NCBI RefSeq assembly: GCF_003812745.1
Contig: NZ_CP033831.1
Span: 1,674,001 to 1,738,000 of the forward strand
Reading direction: 5' to 3'
DNA: 64,000 nucleotides
Origin: Serratia sp. FDAARGOS_506
Lineage (GTDB): Bacteria > Pseudomonadota > Gammaproteobacteria > Enterobacterales > Enterobacteriaceae
The translations under genes and the position numbers were made by a program. Positions within the stretch are counted from its first letter, which is position 1. Every line of letters starts with the position of its first letter. Below the pieces are notes generated by a model. The model was not told the origin of the DNA, searched no databases, and was given only the letters and a program-made list of their open reading frames with translations. This document shows positions 56,890 through 64,000 of this stretch, piece by piece.

Positions 56890-57672
56890 ATGACCGCCCA
56901 GATCCTGCTTCATCCTTCGCTCGCGCCGCTCGACGGCGGCATCAATTTCCGCGACTTCGGCGGCAACGGCGTGGCCGACGGGCGCCGAATCAAGCGCGGC
57001 CTGCTGTTCCGCTCCGGCTCCCTCGAGCGGCTGACGGAAAACGACTGCGCCTTTCTCGCCGGCGTGCCGGTGCGCTCGGTGCTGGACTACCGCGATGCCG
57101 ACGAGGTGCAGGCCAAGCCGGATATTTTGTGGAATGGCGCCGATTATCACCATGTGCCGGCCAACCCGCTGAGCAGCGAAGTCAACGCCAACCTGGAGAA
57201 GCTCACCAACGAGACGCTGGCCGCCTTCGACGCCCGCGCGTTCATGCTGGAGCTGTATCGCCGCCTGCCGTTCGGCAATGCGGCCTATCAGCGGCTGGCG
57301 CAGTTGTTGAGTAATCCTGGCGGCGGCGCCATCGTGCAGCACTGTGCGGTCGGCAAGGATCGCACCGGGGTCGGTTCGGCACTGGTGCTGTTCGCGCTGG
57401 GGGCCGACGAAGCGACGGTGCTGGAAGACTATCTGCTGACCGAAACCACGCTGGCCACTTTCCGCGAGCAGATGCTGGATCAGCTGTCCATCAAGCTGAA
57501 TGCGGCGGCGCTGAAGCAATTCGCCTACGTGCTCAGCGCGCGCGAGGAGTTCCTGATGACGGCGTTGGGCTGCATCCGTCAGCAATACGGTTCCACCGAC
57601 CGCTGGCTGGAAGCAGAATACGGCCTGGGCACAGCCCAGCGCGAAGCGCTGCAGGCGTTCTACCTCGAGTAA
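56890..57672 (+). CDS. Tyrosine-protein phosphatase (Y_phosphatase3 / PtpB-like)
   Basis: This 260-residue phosphatase has the P-loop HCAVGKDRTGVGSAL, with nucleophile Cys152 and Arg158 (C-x5-R). The N-terminal GGINFRDFGG and LFRSGSLERLTE are the typical start of the SSU-like/PtpB-type family, and SVLDYRDADEVQAKPD holds the general region. No signal peptide is seen, so it is cytosolic or secreted by another route. Members act on phosphotyrosine or phosphoinositides. The gene, with the following dedA gene, is inserted between udp and rmuC, which are neighbours in E. coli. Confidence 0.82.
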   Translation: MTAQILLHPSLAPLDGGINFRDFGGNGVADGRRIKRGLLFRSGSLERLTENDCAFLAGVPVRSVLDYRDADEVQAKPDILWNGADYHHVPANPLSSEVNANLEKLTNETLAAFDARAFMLELYRRLPFGNAAYQRLAQLLSNPGGGAIVQHCAVGKDRTGVGSALVLFALGADEATVLEDYLLTETTLATFREQMLDQLSIKLNAAALKQFAYVLSAREEFLMTALGCIRQQYGSTDRWLEAEYGLGTAQREALQAFYLE

Positions 57673-57687
57673 ATCGCCGCGCGTTTA

Positions 57688-57710
57688 GCCGGGGTTTAAC
57701 TCGCCCCGGC
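57688..57710 (+). terminator. Hairpin after the tyrosine phosphatase gene
   Basis: GCCGGGG and CCCCGGC form a 7-bp stem with a 9-base loop, 15 bases after the stop. No T tract follows. Confidence 0.45.
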
Positions 57711-57751
57711 CTATCCTAGGCGGCGAATTATCGCGTATCAGGAGCCCCGCA

Positions 57752-58282
57752 TTGAGCCTCAATGACGTTATCAACTGGGTCAGCGACGTCGTGCGTCAGC
57801 ACGAAGGCTGGGCCATTCCCATCATCTTCTTCCTGGCGTTCGGCGAGTCGCTGGCGTTTTTGTCGCTGCTGCTGCCGGCCACGGTGATCCTGCTGGCGCT
57901 GGGTGCGTTGATCGGCGAAAGTGGCATCGCCTTTTGGCCGATTTGGGCCGCTGCCGCCGTCGGGGCGTTTTTCGGCGACTGGCTCTCTTACTGGATCGGC
58001 TATCACTATCAGGACCGCGTGGCGCACATGTGGCCGCTGTCGCGCAATCCGCAGCTGCTGACGCGCGGCCACGCGTTCTTTGAACGCTGGGGCGTGCTCG
58101 GTATTTTCATCGGCCGCTTCTTCGGCCCGCTGCGCGCCGTGGTGCCGCTGGTGGGCGGCATTTGCGGCATGCCGCAGCGTTATTTCCAGTTAGCCAACGT
58201 CACGTCGGCGATGATCTGGGCGTTCGGCATTCTGGCGCCGGGGGCATTCGGCATCAAGTGGCTCAGCCAGTGGCTGGGCTGA
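57752..58282 (+). CDS. DedA-family membrane protein
   Basis: This 176-residue protein has four or five hydrophobic segments. The DedA/VTT domain is visible: FGESLAFLSLLLPATVILLALG, GDWLSYWIGYH and the conserved FIGRFFGPLRAVVPLVGGICGM, with the functionally important Arg residues. DedA proteins act in lipid-carrier or phospholipid flipping and in keeping the proton gradient. The start is TTG 57752, supported by AGGAG eight bases before; no ATG fits. E. coli has no gene here. It is possibly transcribed with the phosphatase. Confidence 0.85.
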   Translation: MSLNDVINWVSDVVRQHEGWAIPIIFFLAFGESLAFLSLLLPATVILLALGALIGESGIAFWPIWAAAAVGAFFGDWLSYWIGYHYQDRVAHMWPLSRNPQLLTRGHAFFERWGVLGIFIGRFFGPLRAVVPLVGGICGMPQRYFQLANVTSAMIWAFGILAPGAFGIKWLSQWLG

Positions 58283-58302
58283 TTTCTCGCTAAATTGCGC
58301 AG

Positions 58303-58326
58303 CGCCGCGCAATATTGTGCGCGGCG
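58303..58326 (+). terminator. Hairpin after the dedA-family gene
   Basis: CGCCGCGCA and TGCGCGGCG form a perfect 9-bp stem with a 6-base AT loop between the dedA-like gene and rmuC. The T tract is absent. Confidence 0.45.
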
Positions 58327-58422
58327 GGTAAAATCAGGCTGGACATCCATACAGGCTCCCCTTAACGTGACGGGCAATGGGCGTGCGAAACGCCGGAACG
58401 GCAAGGTGCAACAGGAGGCAGG

Positions 58423-59970
58423 GTGGATACCAGTCTGATTTATGGGATTGGCGGCGTAACGATCGGCATGCTGTTGGGGTGGTTGATCGCCAGTCTGCGG
58501 GTGCAACAGACGAATGCGCAGCATGAAACCGAGCTGCGGTTGCTGGAGCAAGCGTTGCAGCAGGCGCAGCAGGAAACGGCGGCGCGGCAGGAGGCTCTGC
58601 AGCGCCACGAGCAGCAGCTGCGGCAGAGCGAGCTGGAGCTGCGCAACCTGCACAGCCAGCTGGCGGCCGGGCATGAAAAGCTGCAACAGCTCAACCACTG
58701 GCGCAACGAGTGCGAACTGCTCAATCAGGAGCTGCGCGCTCAGCGCGAGGTCAACAGCGCACAAGAGGCTGAGCTGCGCGAAGTCACCATCCGTCTGGAA
58801 GAGACGCGCATGGCGGCGGAGGAGAAGCAGCGCCTGCTTATCAACAGCGAACAACGCCTCACCACCCAGTTTGAAAATCTCGCCAACCGCATTTTTGAAC
58901 ACAGCGGCCGCAAGGTGGACGAGCAAAATAAGCAAAGTTTGGATCGTTTGCTGCTGCCGCTGCGCGAACAGCTGGACGGTTTCCGCCGTCAGGTGCAGGA
59001 CAGCTTTGGTCAGGAAGCGCGGGAGCGCCACACGCTGACGCACGAGATACGCAATCTGCAGCAGTTGAACGCGCAGATGGCACGCGAGGCCATCAACCTC
59101 ACCAAGGCGCTCAAAGGCGACAACAAGACGCAGGGCAATTGGGGAGAGGTGGTGCTGAGCCGGGTGCTGGAGGCCTCCGGCCTGCGCGAAGGGCACGAGT
59201 ATGAAACGCAGGTCAACGTGCGGGTGGATCACCAGAGCCGCATGCAGCCCGATGTCATCGTGCGTCTGCCGCAGGGCAAGGATGTGGTGATCGACGCCAA
59301 GATGTCGCTGATCGCCTACGAGCGCTATTTCAACGGCGAAGACGAGGTGGAGCGCGAGGCGGCGCTGAGCGAACATATCGCCTCGCTGCGCGGCCATATC
59401 CGCATGCTGGGCCGCAAGGACTATCAGCAGCTGCCGGGGCTGCGTTCGCTGGACTATGTGCTGATGTTCATTCCGGTCGAGCCCGCCTTCCTGCTGGCTA
59501 TCGATCGCGAACCGGAGCTGATCAGCGAAGCGCTCAAGCACAACATCATGCTGGTCAGCCCGACCACGTTGCTGGTGGCGCTGCGCACCATCACCAACCT
59601 GTGGCGCTATGAGCATCAAAGCCAGAACGCCCAGCGCATCGCCGATCGCGCGGCGAAACTGTATGACAAGATGCGGCTGTTCGTGGACGATATGTCCGCA
59701 CTGGGGCAGAGCCTGGATAAGGCGCAGGGCAGTTATCGTCAGGCGATGAACAAACTGAGCGAAGGCCGTGGTAATCTTATCGGCCAAATTGAAGGTTTCC
59801 GCGCGTTGGGGGTTGAGGTCAAACGGCCAATCAACCCGCTGCTGGCGCAGCAAGCCGGCGCGCAACACGATGAAGCGGAAGAGGCGAACGACGATGATGT
59901 CGCCGCGCTGCCGCAGACGAAAGATGATGACGATACCGCCGGGGAACCGGGCTTCGTTTCGCACGGTTGA
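58423..59970 (+). CDS. rmuC: DNA recombination protein RmuC
   Basis: This 515-residue protein has one N-terminal membrane helix (YGIGGVTIGMLLGWLIASLR), a long Gln/Glu-rich coiled coil (residues about 25-200) and the RmuC domain with restriction-endonuclease-like core (GNWGEVVLSRVLEASGLREG, DVVIDAKMSLIAYERYF). It limits inversions at short repeats in E. coli and belongs to the PD-(D/E)XK group; the DAK motif is present. GTG 58423 has AGGAGG four bases upstream. The acidic C-terminal tail is poorly conserved. Confidence 0.94.
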   Translation: MDTSLIYGIGGVTIGMLLGWLIASLRVQQTNAQHETELRLLEQALQQAQQETAARQEALQRHEQQLRQSELELRNLHSQLAAGHEKLQQLNHWRNECELLNQELRAQREVNSAQEAELREVTIRLEETRMAAEEKQRLLINSEQRLTTQFENLANRIFEHSGRKVDEQNKQSLDRLLLPLREQLDGFRRQVQDSFGQEARERHTLTHEIRNLQQLNAQMAREAINLTKALKGDNKTQGNWGEVVLSRVLEASGLREGHEYETQVNVRVDHQSRMQPDVIVRLPQGKDVVIDAKMSLIAYERYFNGEDEVEREAALSEHIASLRGHIRMLGRKDYQQLPGLRSLDYVLMFIPVEPAFLLAIDREPELISEALKHNIMLVSPTTLLVALRTITNLWRYEHQSQNAQRIADRAAKLYDKMRLFVDDMSALGQSLDKAQGSYRQAMNKLSEGRGNLIGQIEGFRALGVEVKRPINPLLAQQAGAQHDEAEEANDDDVAALPQTKDDDDTAGEPGFVSHG

Positions 59971-60048
59971 GGCCGTGGCGAGGTGGGGTATTCCCCGGGC
60001 TTCTGGTACACTCATCCACACAAAATTGACTGAATAGCAGGCAGGACA

Positions 60049-60804
60049 ATGGCAGATCAACCGCAGGAAACCACCGACTTCGGTTTTCGCACCGTCGCGA
60101 GAGACGAAAAACAAGCCATGGTGGCGGACGTTTTTCATTCGGTAGCGGCAAAGTATGACGTGATGAACGACCTGATGTCGTTCGGCATCCACCGTATCTG
60201 GAAGCGTTTCACCATTGACTGCAGCGGCGTGCGCCGTGGGCAGCGCGTGCTGGATCTGGCCGGCGGTACCGGCGACCTGGCCGCCAAGTTCTCCCGCATG
60301 GTCGGTGAACAGGGGCAGGTGGTACTGGCGGACATCAACGATTCGATGCTGAAGATGGGGCGCGAGAAGCTGCGCGATCGCGGTATCGTCGGCAACATCA
60401 ATTACGTGCAGGCCAACGCCGAAGCGCTGCCGTTCCCGGACAACTACTTCGATTGCATCACCATTTCCTTTGGCCTGCGCAACGTCACCGATAAAGACAA
60501 AGCGCTGCGCTCGATGTTCCGCGTGCTGAAGCCGGGCGGCCGCCTGTTGGTGCTGGAATTCTCCAAGCCGCTGCTGGCGCCGCTGAGCAAGGCTTACGAT
60601 GCCTACTCCTTCCACGTGTTGCCGAAGATCGGCGAGCTGGTGGTGAAAGATCCAGACAGCTACCGCTATCTGGCGGAGTCGATCCGCATGCACCCCGATC
60701 AGGAAACCCTGAAGGGCATGATGGGCAACGCCGGTTTTGAAAACGTCACCTATTTCAATCTGACCGGTGGGATTGTCGCCCTGCATCGCGGCTTCAAGTT
60801 CTGA
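60049..60804 (+). CDS. ubiE: Ubiquinone/menaquinone C-methyltransferase UbiE
   Basis: This 251-residue SAM methyltransferase is used in both ubiquinone and menaquinone synthesis. [20 protein letters not shown] is the UbiE signature, motif I is [16 protein letters not shown], and [20 protein letters not shown] is the second signature. It is first of the ubiE-ubiJ-ubiB operon, with ubiJ starting 13 bases later. Confidence 0.97.
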   Translation: MADQPQETTDFGFRTVARDEKQAMVADVFHSVAAKYDVMNDLMSFGIHRIWKRFTIDCSGVRRGQRVLDLAGGTGDLAAKFSRMVGEQGQVVLADINDSMLKMGREKLRDRGIVGNINYVQANAEALPFPDNYFDCITISFGLRNVTDKDKALRSMFRVLKPGGRLLVLEFSKPLLAPLSKAYDAYSFHVLPKIGELVVKDPDSYRYLAESIRMHPDQETLKGMMGNAGFENVTYFNLTGGIVALHRGFKF

Positions 60805-60817
60805 GAGGGAGATGCCG

Positions 60818-61426
60818 ATGCTGTTTACCCCTCTGCTGACCGGTGCGCTGGAAACCTCGCTGAATAATCTGCTGTTTCGCGATCGCAGTATGAAAGCCGC
60901 TCGCCAGCGCTTGGCGGGCAAGGTGCTGCGCATCGAACTGGAAGAGCTGGCCTCACCGCTGGTGCTGGTGTTCAGCGAATTGCGCGTGGACGTGCTGGGG
61001 CAGTCTGAAGACAGCGCCGATTGCACCGTGCGCAGCCGCATTCCCGCCTTACTGAGGCTGCGCGATCGCCAGCAGTTGCCGGTGCTGATGCGCAGCGGCG
61101 AATTGACGGTGGAAGGCGATATTCAGGTGGTGCAACAGCTGGTTGGTCTGCTCGATCTGGCTGAGTGGGATCCGGCGGAGTGGCTGGCGCCCTACATCGG
61201 CGATATCGCCGCTCAGGGTATTACGCAGGCGCTGGGAAAAGGCGCTTCGTTGCTGAAAGCCGGCTTTATGCGCCGGCAGCAGGACATGGCGGAGGCGTTG
61301 ACGGAAGAGTGGCGCCTGGCGCCGGGGCCGCTGGAAGTGGTGTGGTTCAACGAAGAAGTTGATGCTCTCGCCCGCAGCGCGGAAGCGCTGTCTGCCCGCA
61401 TGGACAAGTTGGAGGGCAAGCGATGA
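60818..61426 (+). CDS. ubiJ: Ubiquinone biosynthesis accessory factor UbiJ
   Basis: This 202-residue protein has an N-terminal SCP2 lipid-binding domain ([34 protein letters not shown]) and a C-terminal helical coiled coil ([18 protein letters not shown]). It binds ubiquinone intermediates in the cytosolic Ubi metabolon with UbiK. I chose ATG 60818 (MLFTPLL) because AGGGAG lies six bases before it; ATG 60812 is two codons earlier. It overlaps ubiB by 4 bases. Confidence 0.94.
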   Translation: MLFTPLLTGALETSLNNLLFRDRSMKAARQRLAGKVLRIELEELASPLVLVFSELRVDVLGQSEDSADCTVRSRIPALLRLRDRQQLPVLMRSGELTVEGDIQVVQQLVGLLDLAEWDPAEWLAPYIGDIAAQGITQALGKGASLLKAGFMRRQQDMAEALTEEWRLAPGPLEVVWFNEEVDALARSAEALSARMDKLEGKR

Positions 61427-63054
61427 CCCCAGGCGAACTGCGCCGTTTGTATTTTATCGTCCGCGTATTTCTCAGCTATGGGCTGGACGAACTGATCCCT
61501 AAAATGCGTTTGACGCTGCCGCTGCGCTTCGGCCGCCGGCTGCTGTTCTGGATGCCGAATCGGCACAAGGACAAGCCGCTGGGTGAACGCCTGCGGTTGG
61601 CGCTGCAGGAGCTGGGACCGGTCTGGATCAAGTTTGGCCAGATGATGTCGACCCGCCGCGATCTGTTTCCGCCGCAGATTGCCGATCAGCTGACGCTGTT
61701 GCAGGATCGGGTCGCGCCTTTCGACGGTGCGCTGGCGCGTAAACATATCGAGCTGGCGATGGGCGGCCCACTGGAAACCTGGTTCGACGATTTCGAGCAG
61801 CAGCCGCTGGCCTCTGCCTCGATCGCGCAGGTGCATACCGCGCGGTTGAAGACCACCGGCCAGGAAGTGGTGCTGAAGGTGATCCGTCCGGATATCGGGC
61901 CGATCATCAAGGCCGACGTGCGCCTGATGTACCGGTTGGCAGGCTGGGTGCCGAAGTTGTTGCCGGACGGCCGCCGTCTGCGCCCGCGCGAAGTGGTGCG
62001 TGAGTACGAGAAAACTCTGCTGGACGAACTGAACCTGCTGCGCGAAGCGGCTAACGCCATTCAGTTGCGCCGCAATTTCGACGGTAGCCCGATGCTGTAC
62101 GTACCGGAAGTTTATTCCGACTACTGTCGTGAAAGCGTATTGGTGATGGAGCGCATCTACGGTATTCCGGTCTCGGACATCGCCACGCTGGAGCAGCAGG
62201 GCACCAACATGAAACTGTTGGCTGAACGTGGCGTTCAGGTGTTCTTTACCCAGGTATTCCGCGACAGCTTCTTCCATGCGGACATGCATCCCGGTAATAT
62301 TTTCGTCAGCTACGAACATCCGGAAGATCCTTGCTATATCGGCATCGATTGCGGCATCGTCGGCTCGCTGAACAAAGATGATAAACGCTACCTGGCGGAA
62401 AACTTCATCGCCTTCTTCAACCGCGATTATCGCAAGGTGGCGGAACTGCACGTCGACTCCGGTTGGGTGCCGCGCGACACCAATGTGGAAGACTTCGAAT
62501 TCGCCATCCGCACCGTGTGCGAGCCGATTTTCGAGAAGCCGCTGGCGGAGATTTCCTTCGGCAACGTGCTGCTGAACCTGTTCAACACCGCGCGCCGCTT
62601 CAATATGGAAGTGCAGCCGCAGCTGGTGTTATTGCAGAAGACCTTGCTGTATGTTGAAGGGCTGGGGCGCCAGCTCTACCCGCAGCTGGATCTGTGGACC
62701 ACAGCCAAGCCGTTCCTCGAGAGCTGGTTGCGCGATCAGGTCGGGATTCCTGCGGTGGTGCGCGCGCTGAAAGAAAAAGCGCCGTTTTGGGCGGAGAAGC
62801 TGCCCGAACTGCCCGAGCTGTTTTACGACAGCCTGCAGCAGCATAAACTGTTGCAACAAAGCGTTGATAAGCTGACCAACCAGATGCAGGCTCAGCGGGT
62901 TCGTCAGGGGCAATCACGTTATTTGTTCGGCGTTGGCGCTACACTGTTGGTAAGCGGCACGCTGTTGCTGCTGGGGCAAATCGAGGTGTTTCCCGCCTGG
63001 ATGATGGCCGCCGGCATCGTATGCTGGGTGATTGGCTGGAAGCGAACCACCTGA
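61423..63054 (+). CDS. ubiB: Ubiquinone biosynthesis regulatory kinase-like protein UbiB
   Basis: This 543-residue atypical kinase/ATPase of the ABC1/ADCK family has the KxGQ motif [16 protein letters not shown], the Ala-rich loop [24 protein letters not shown], the catalytic [12 protein letters not shown] and the metal-binding IGIDCGIVG. Two membrane helices are at the C-terminus ([27 protein letters not shown]). It is needed for aerobic ubiquinone production. It starts inside the ubiJ stop, and tatA follows after 80 bases. Confidence 0.96.
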   Translation: MTPGELRRLYFIVRVFLSYGLDELIPKMRLTLPLRFGRRLLFWMPNRHKDKPLGERLRLALQELGPVWIKFGQMMSTRRDLFPPQIADQLTLLQDRVAPFDGALARKHIELAMGGPLETWFDDFEQQPLASASIAQVHTARLKTTGQEVVLKVIRPDIGPIIKADVRLMYRLAGWVPKLLPDGRRLRPREVVREYEKTLLDELNLLREAANAIQLRRNFDGSPMLYVPEVYSDYCRESVLVMERIYGIPVSDIATLEQQGTNMKLLAERGVQVFFTQVFRDSFFHADMHPGNIFVSYEHPEDPCYIGIDCGIVGSLNKDDKRYLAENFIAFFNRDYRKVAELHVDSGWVPRDTNVEDFEFAIRTVCEPIFEKPLAEISFGNVLLNLFNTARRFNMEVQPQLVLLQKTLLYVEGLGRQLYPQLDLWTTAKPFLESWLRDQVGIPAVVRALKEKAPFWAEKLPELPELFYDSLQQHKLLQQSVDKLTNQMQAQRVRQGQSRYLFGVGATLLVSGTLLLLGQIEVFPAWMMAAGIVCWVIGWKRTT

Positions 63055-63073
63055 TTTAATTCGTTACTCTGGT

Positions 63074-63103
63074 AAAGTCGGCCCTATAATGCGGGCTGAC
63101 TTT
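63074..63103 (+). promoter_or_regulatory. Inverted repeat with a TATAAT loop upstream of tatA
   Basis: AAAGTCGGCCC (63074-63084) pairs with GGGCTGACTTT (63093-63103) over 11 positions with one G-U pair. The 8-base loop contains a perfect TATAAT (63085-63090). It may be the tat promoter with an operator-like symmetry, or a stem ending ubiB. The -35 region is weak. Confidence 0.4.
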
Positions 63104-63134
63104 AAAAGACCCTTTAAAATTAGAGGTAATTAAA

Positions 63135-63398
63135 ATGGGCGGTATTAGTATTACGCAATTGTTGATCATCGCAGTGATCGTGGTGCTGCTGTTCGGTACC
63201 AAAAAACTGCGCACGCTGGGCTCCGATCTCGGCGCCTCGATCAAGGGCTTCAAAAAGGCTATCGGCGATGATACGCCGTCTACACCCAACACGGCTGAGA
63301 AAACCAGCCTGGATGATGCCGACTTCTCGGCCAAGCCTATTACCGATAAGCAGCCGGAAGTGAAACCGGAAGAGTCGAAGAACAAAGAGCAGGTATAA
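63135..63398 (+). CDS. tatA: Sec-independent protein translocase subunit TatA
   Basis: This 87-residue protein has the N-terminal membrane helix [20 protein letters not shown], the hinge Phe-Gly, an amphipathic helix ([16 protein letters not shown]) and an acidic disordered tail. TatA oligomerises to allow passage of folded twin-arginine substrates. tatB starts 3 bases after its stop. Confidence 0.96.
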   Translation: MGGISITQLLIIAVIVVLLFGTKKLRTLGSDLGASIKGFKKAIGDDTPSTPNTAEKTSLDDADFSAKPITDKQPEVKPEESKNKEQV

Positions 63399-63401
63399 AC
63401 C

Positions 63402-63971
63402 GTGTTTGACATTGGGTTTAGTGAGCTGCTGCTGGTGCTGGTGATCGGCCTGGTTGTTCTGGGGCCGGAACGGTTGCCGGTCGCGGTCAGAACGGTATCG
63501 GGCTGGATCCGCGCATTGCGCTCGCTGGCGGCCTCGGTGCAGCATGAACTGTCTCAAGAGCTGAAGCTGCAGGAGCTGCAGGACAGCCTGAAAAAAGCCG
63601 AACAGGCCGGCCTGCAGAACCTGACGCCGGAATTGAAGGCATCGATGGATGAGTTGAAAGACGCGGCGGAATCATTGAAACGCACCTACCGGGGCGAGAA
63701 AGAAGAGCTGGCGAACACCATTCATAACCCGCAGGCCCCCGATCCGGAAGCCCTGCACGACGGCGTGACGCCGGCGGAAGCGGCGACCAGTGCCAGTGCG
63801 CCTGCCGCCGTGCCGAAACCGGCGGCGGAACCTGAGGCCGCCGTGGCCGCGTCCCCGGTTGCGCCTGAGGCGGTGCAACCGGCTAAAGCGCCGGTTGAAA
63901 CCGTACCGGTACCTGTCGAATCAGTTGCGGATAAAACCCCAGCGTCTCACCAACCTAGTGGCGATCGTTAA
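63402..63971 (+). CDS. tatB: Sec-independent protein translocase subunit TatB
   Basis: This 189-residue protein has [20 protein letters not shown] as its membrane helix with the conserved Glu (FSELL), the hinge GPERLP, a long amphipathic helix region and a Pro/Ala-rich, poorly conserved tail. With TatC it forms the signal-peptide receptor. The start is GTG 63402. tatC begins 3 bases after the stop. Confidence 0.95.
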   Translation: MFDIGFSELLLVLVIGLVVLGPERLPVAVRTVSGWIRALRSLAASVQHELSQELKLQELQDSLKKAEQAGLQNLTPELKASMDELKDAAESLKRTYRGEKEELANTIHNPQAPDPEALHDGVTPAEAATSASAPAAVPKPAAEPEAAVAASPVAPEAVQPAKAPVETVPVPVESVADKTPASHQPSGDR

Positions 63972-63974
63972 TAC

Positions 63975-64000
63975 ATGGCTGTTGAAGATACCCAACCCCT
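63975..64000 (+). CDS. tatC: Sec-independent protein translocase subunit TatC (5' end only)
   Basis: The first codons read MAVEDTQP, matching the TatC N-terminus (SVEDTQPL in E. coli), directly after tatB. The gene runs out of the window at base 64000. Confidence 0.85.

Noticed and set aside
58180-61041. 953-codon minus-strand frame over rmuC and ubiE
   Set aside because: It spans several certain sense genes in GC-rich DNA and has no family features.

Overview
The window is ordinary chromosomal DNA from a Serratia, most probably S. marcescens or a close relative. It is GC-rich, densely coded and enterobacterial in gene content. It carries a serralysin-type secreted zinc metalloprotease (24699-26213) whose sequence closely matches the S. 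marcescens enzyme as I remember it, followed by its periplasmic inhibitor. I see no rRNA, tRNA, IS element, prophage or CRISPR array.

Layout. (1) 1-12184: xerC end, yigB, uvrD, a cupin gene, corA, rarD, yigI, recQ, rhtC, rhtB, pldB, yigL. This follows the E. coli 86-minute order, except that pldA is missing between yigI and recQ and a cupin gene sits between uvrD and corA. (2) 12185-19410: glpQ-glpT diverging from glpABC, with a shared control region carrying CRP-, FNR- and GlpR-like sites. (3) 19417-28715: dcrB, a GNAT gene, yhhQ with a preQ1-I-like leader, tusA, zntA with a ZntR-type promoter, then serralysin and inhibitor, yhhN, yhhM, yhhL, rsmD. (4) 28958-33369: ftsY-ftsE-ftsX-rpoH. FtsY carries a 16-unit VVEPEP-type tandem repeat and rpoH has a sigma-E-type promoter. 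(5) 33432-37100: an operon panM-DUF3142-TPR protein, occupying the place of livJ in E. coli. (6) 37506-43648: livK-livHMGF plus a PLP aminotransferase. (7) 43649-50228: Pho-box-controlled ugpBAECQ, an AEC transporter and yhhA. (8) 50380-64000: yigM, metR/metE, dlhH, udp, a tyrosine phosphatase, a DedA protein, rmuC, ubiE-ubiJ-ubiB, and tatA-tatB-tatC (cut by the window end).

Relative to E. coli, the block from glpQ to yhhA (about 12.4-50.2 kb) lies between yigL and yigM, which are neighbours in E. coli. The block itself joins genes that E. coli keeps at two distant loci. The left junction holds a duplicated palindromic hairpin and a strong 14-bp terminator stem.

Functional themes. Glycerol phosphate and glycerophosphodiester use is covered by GlpQ/GlpT in the periplasm and inner membrane, GlpABC for anaerobic oxidation, and the phosphate-starvation Ugp system with cytosolic UgpQ. 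Other themes are branched-chain amino acid uptake, methionine synthesis, zinc export, envelope and secretion functions (FtsEX, FtsY, Tat, DedA, serralysin), ubiquinone synthesis and DNA repair.

The best candidate for something undescribed is the DUF3142 plus TPR two-gene unit co-transcribed with panM. I cannot assign it a function. Regulatory elements were read by eye and need computational and experimental confirmation.
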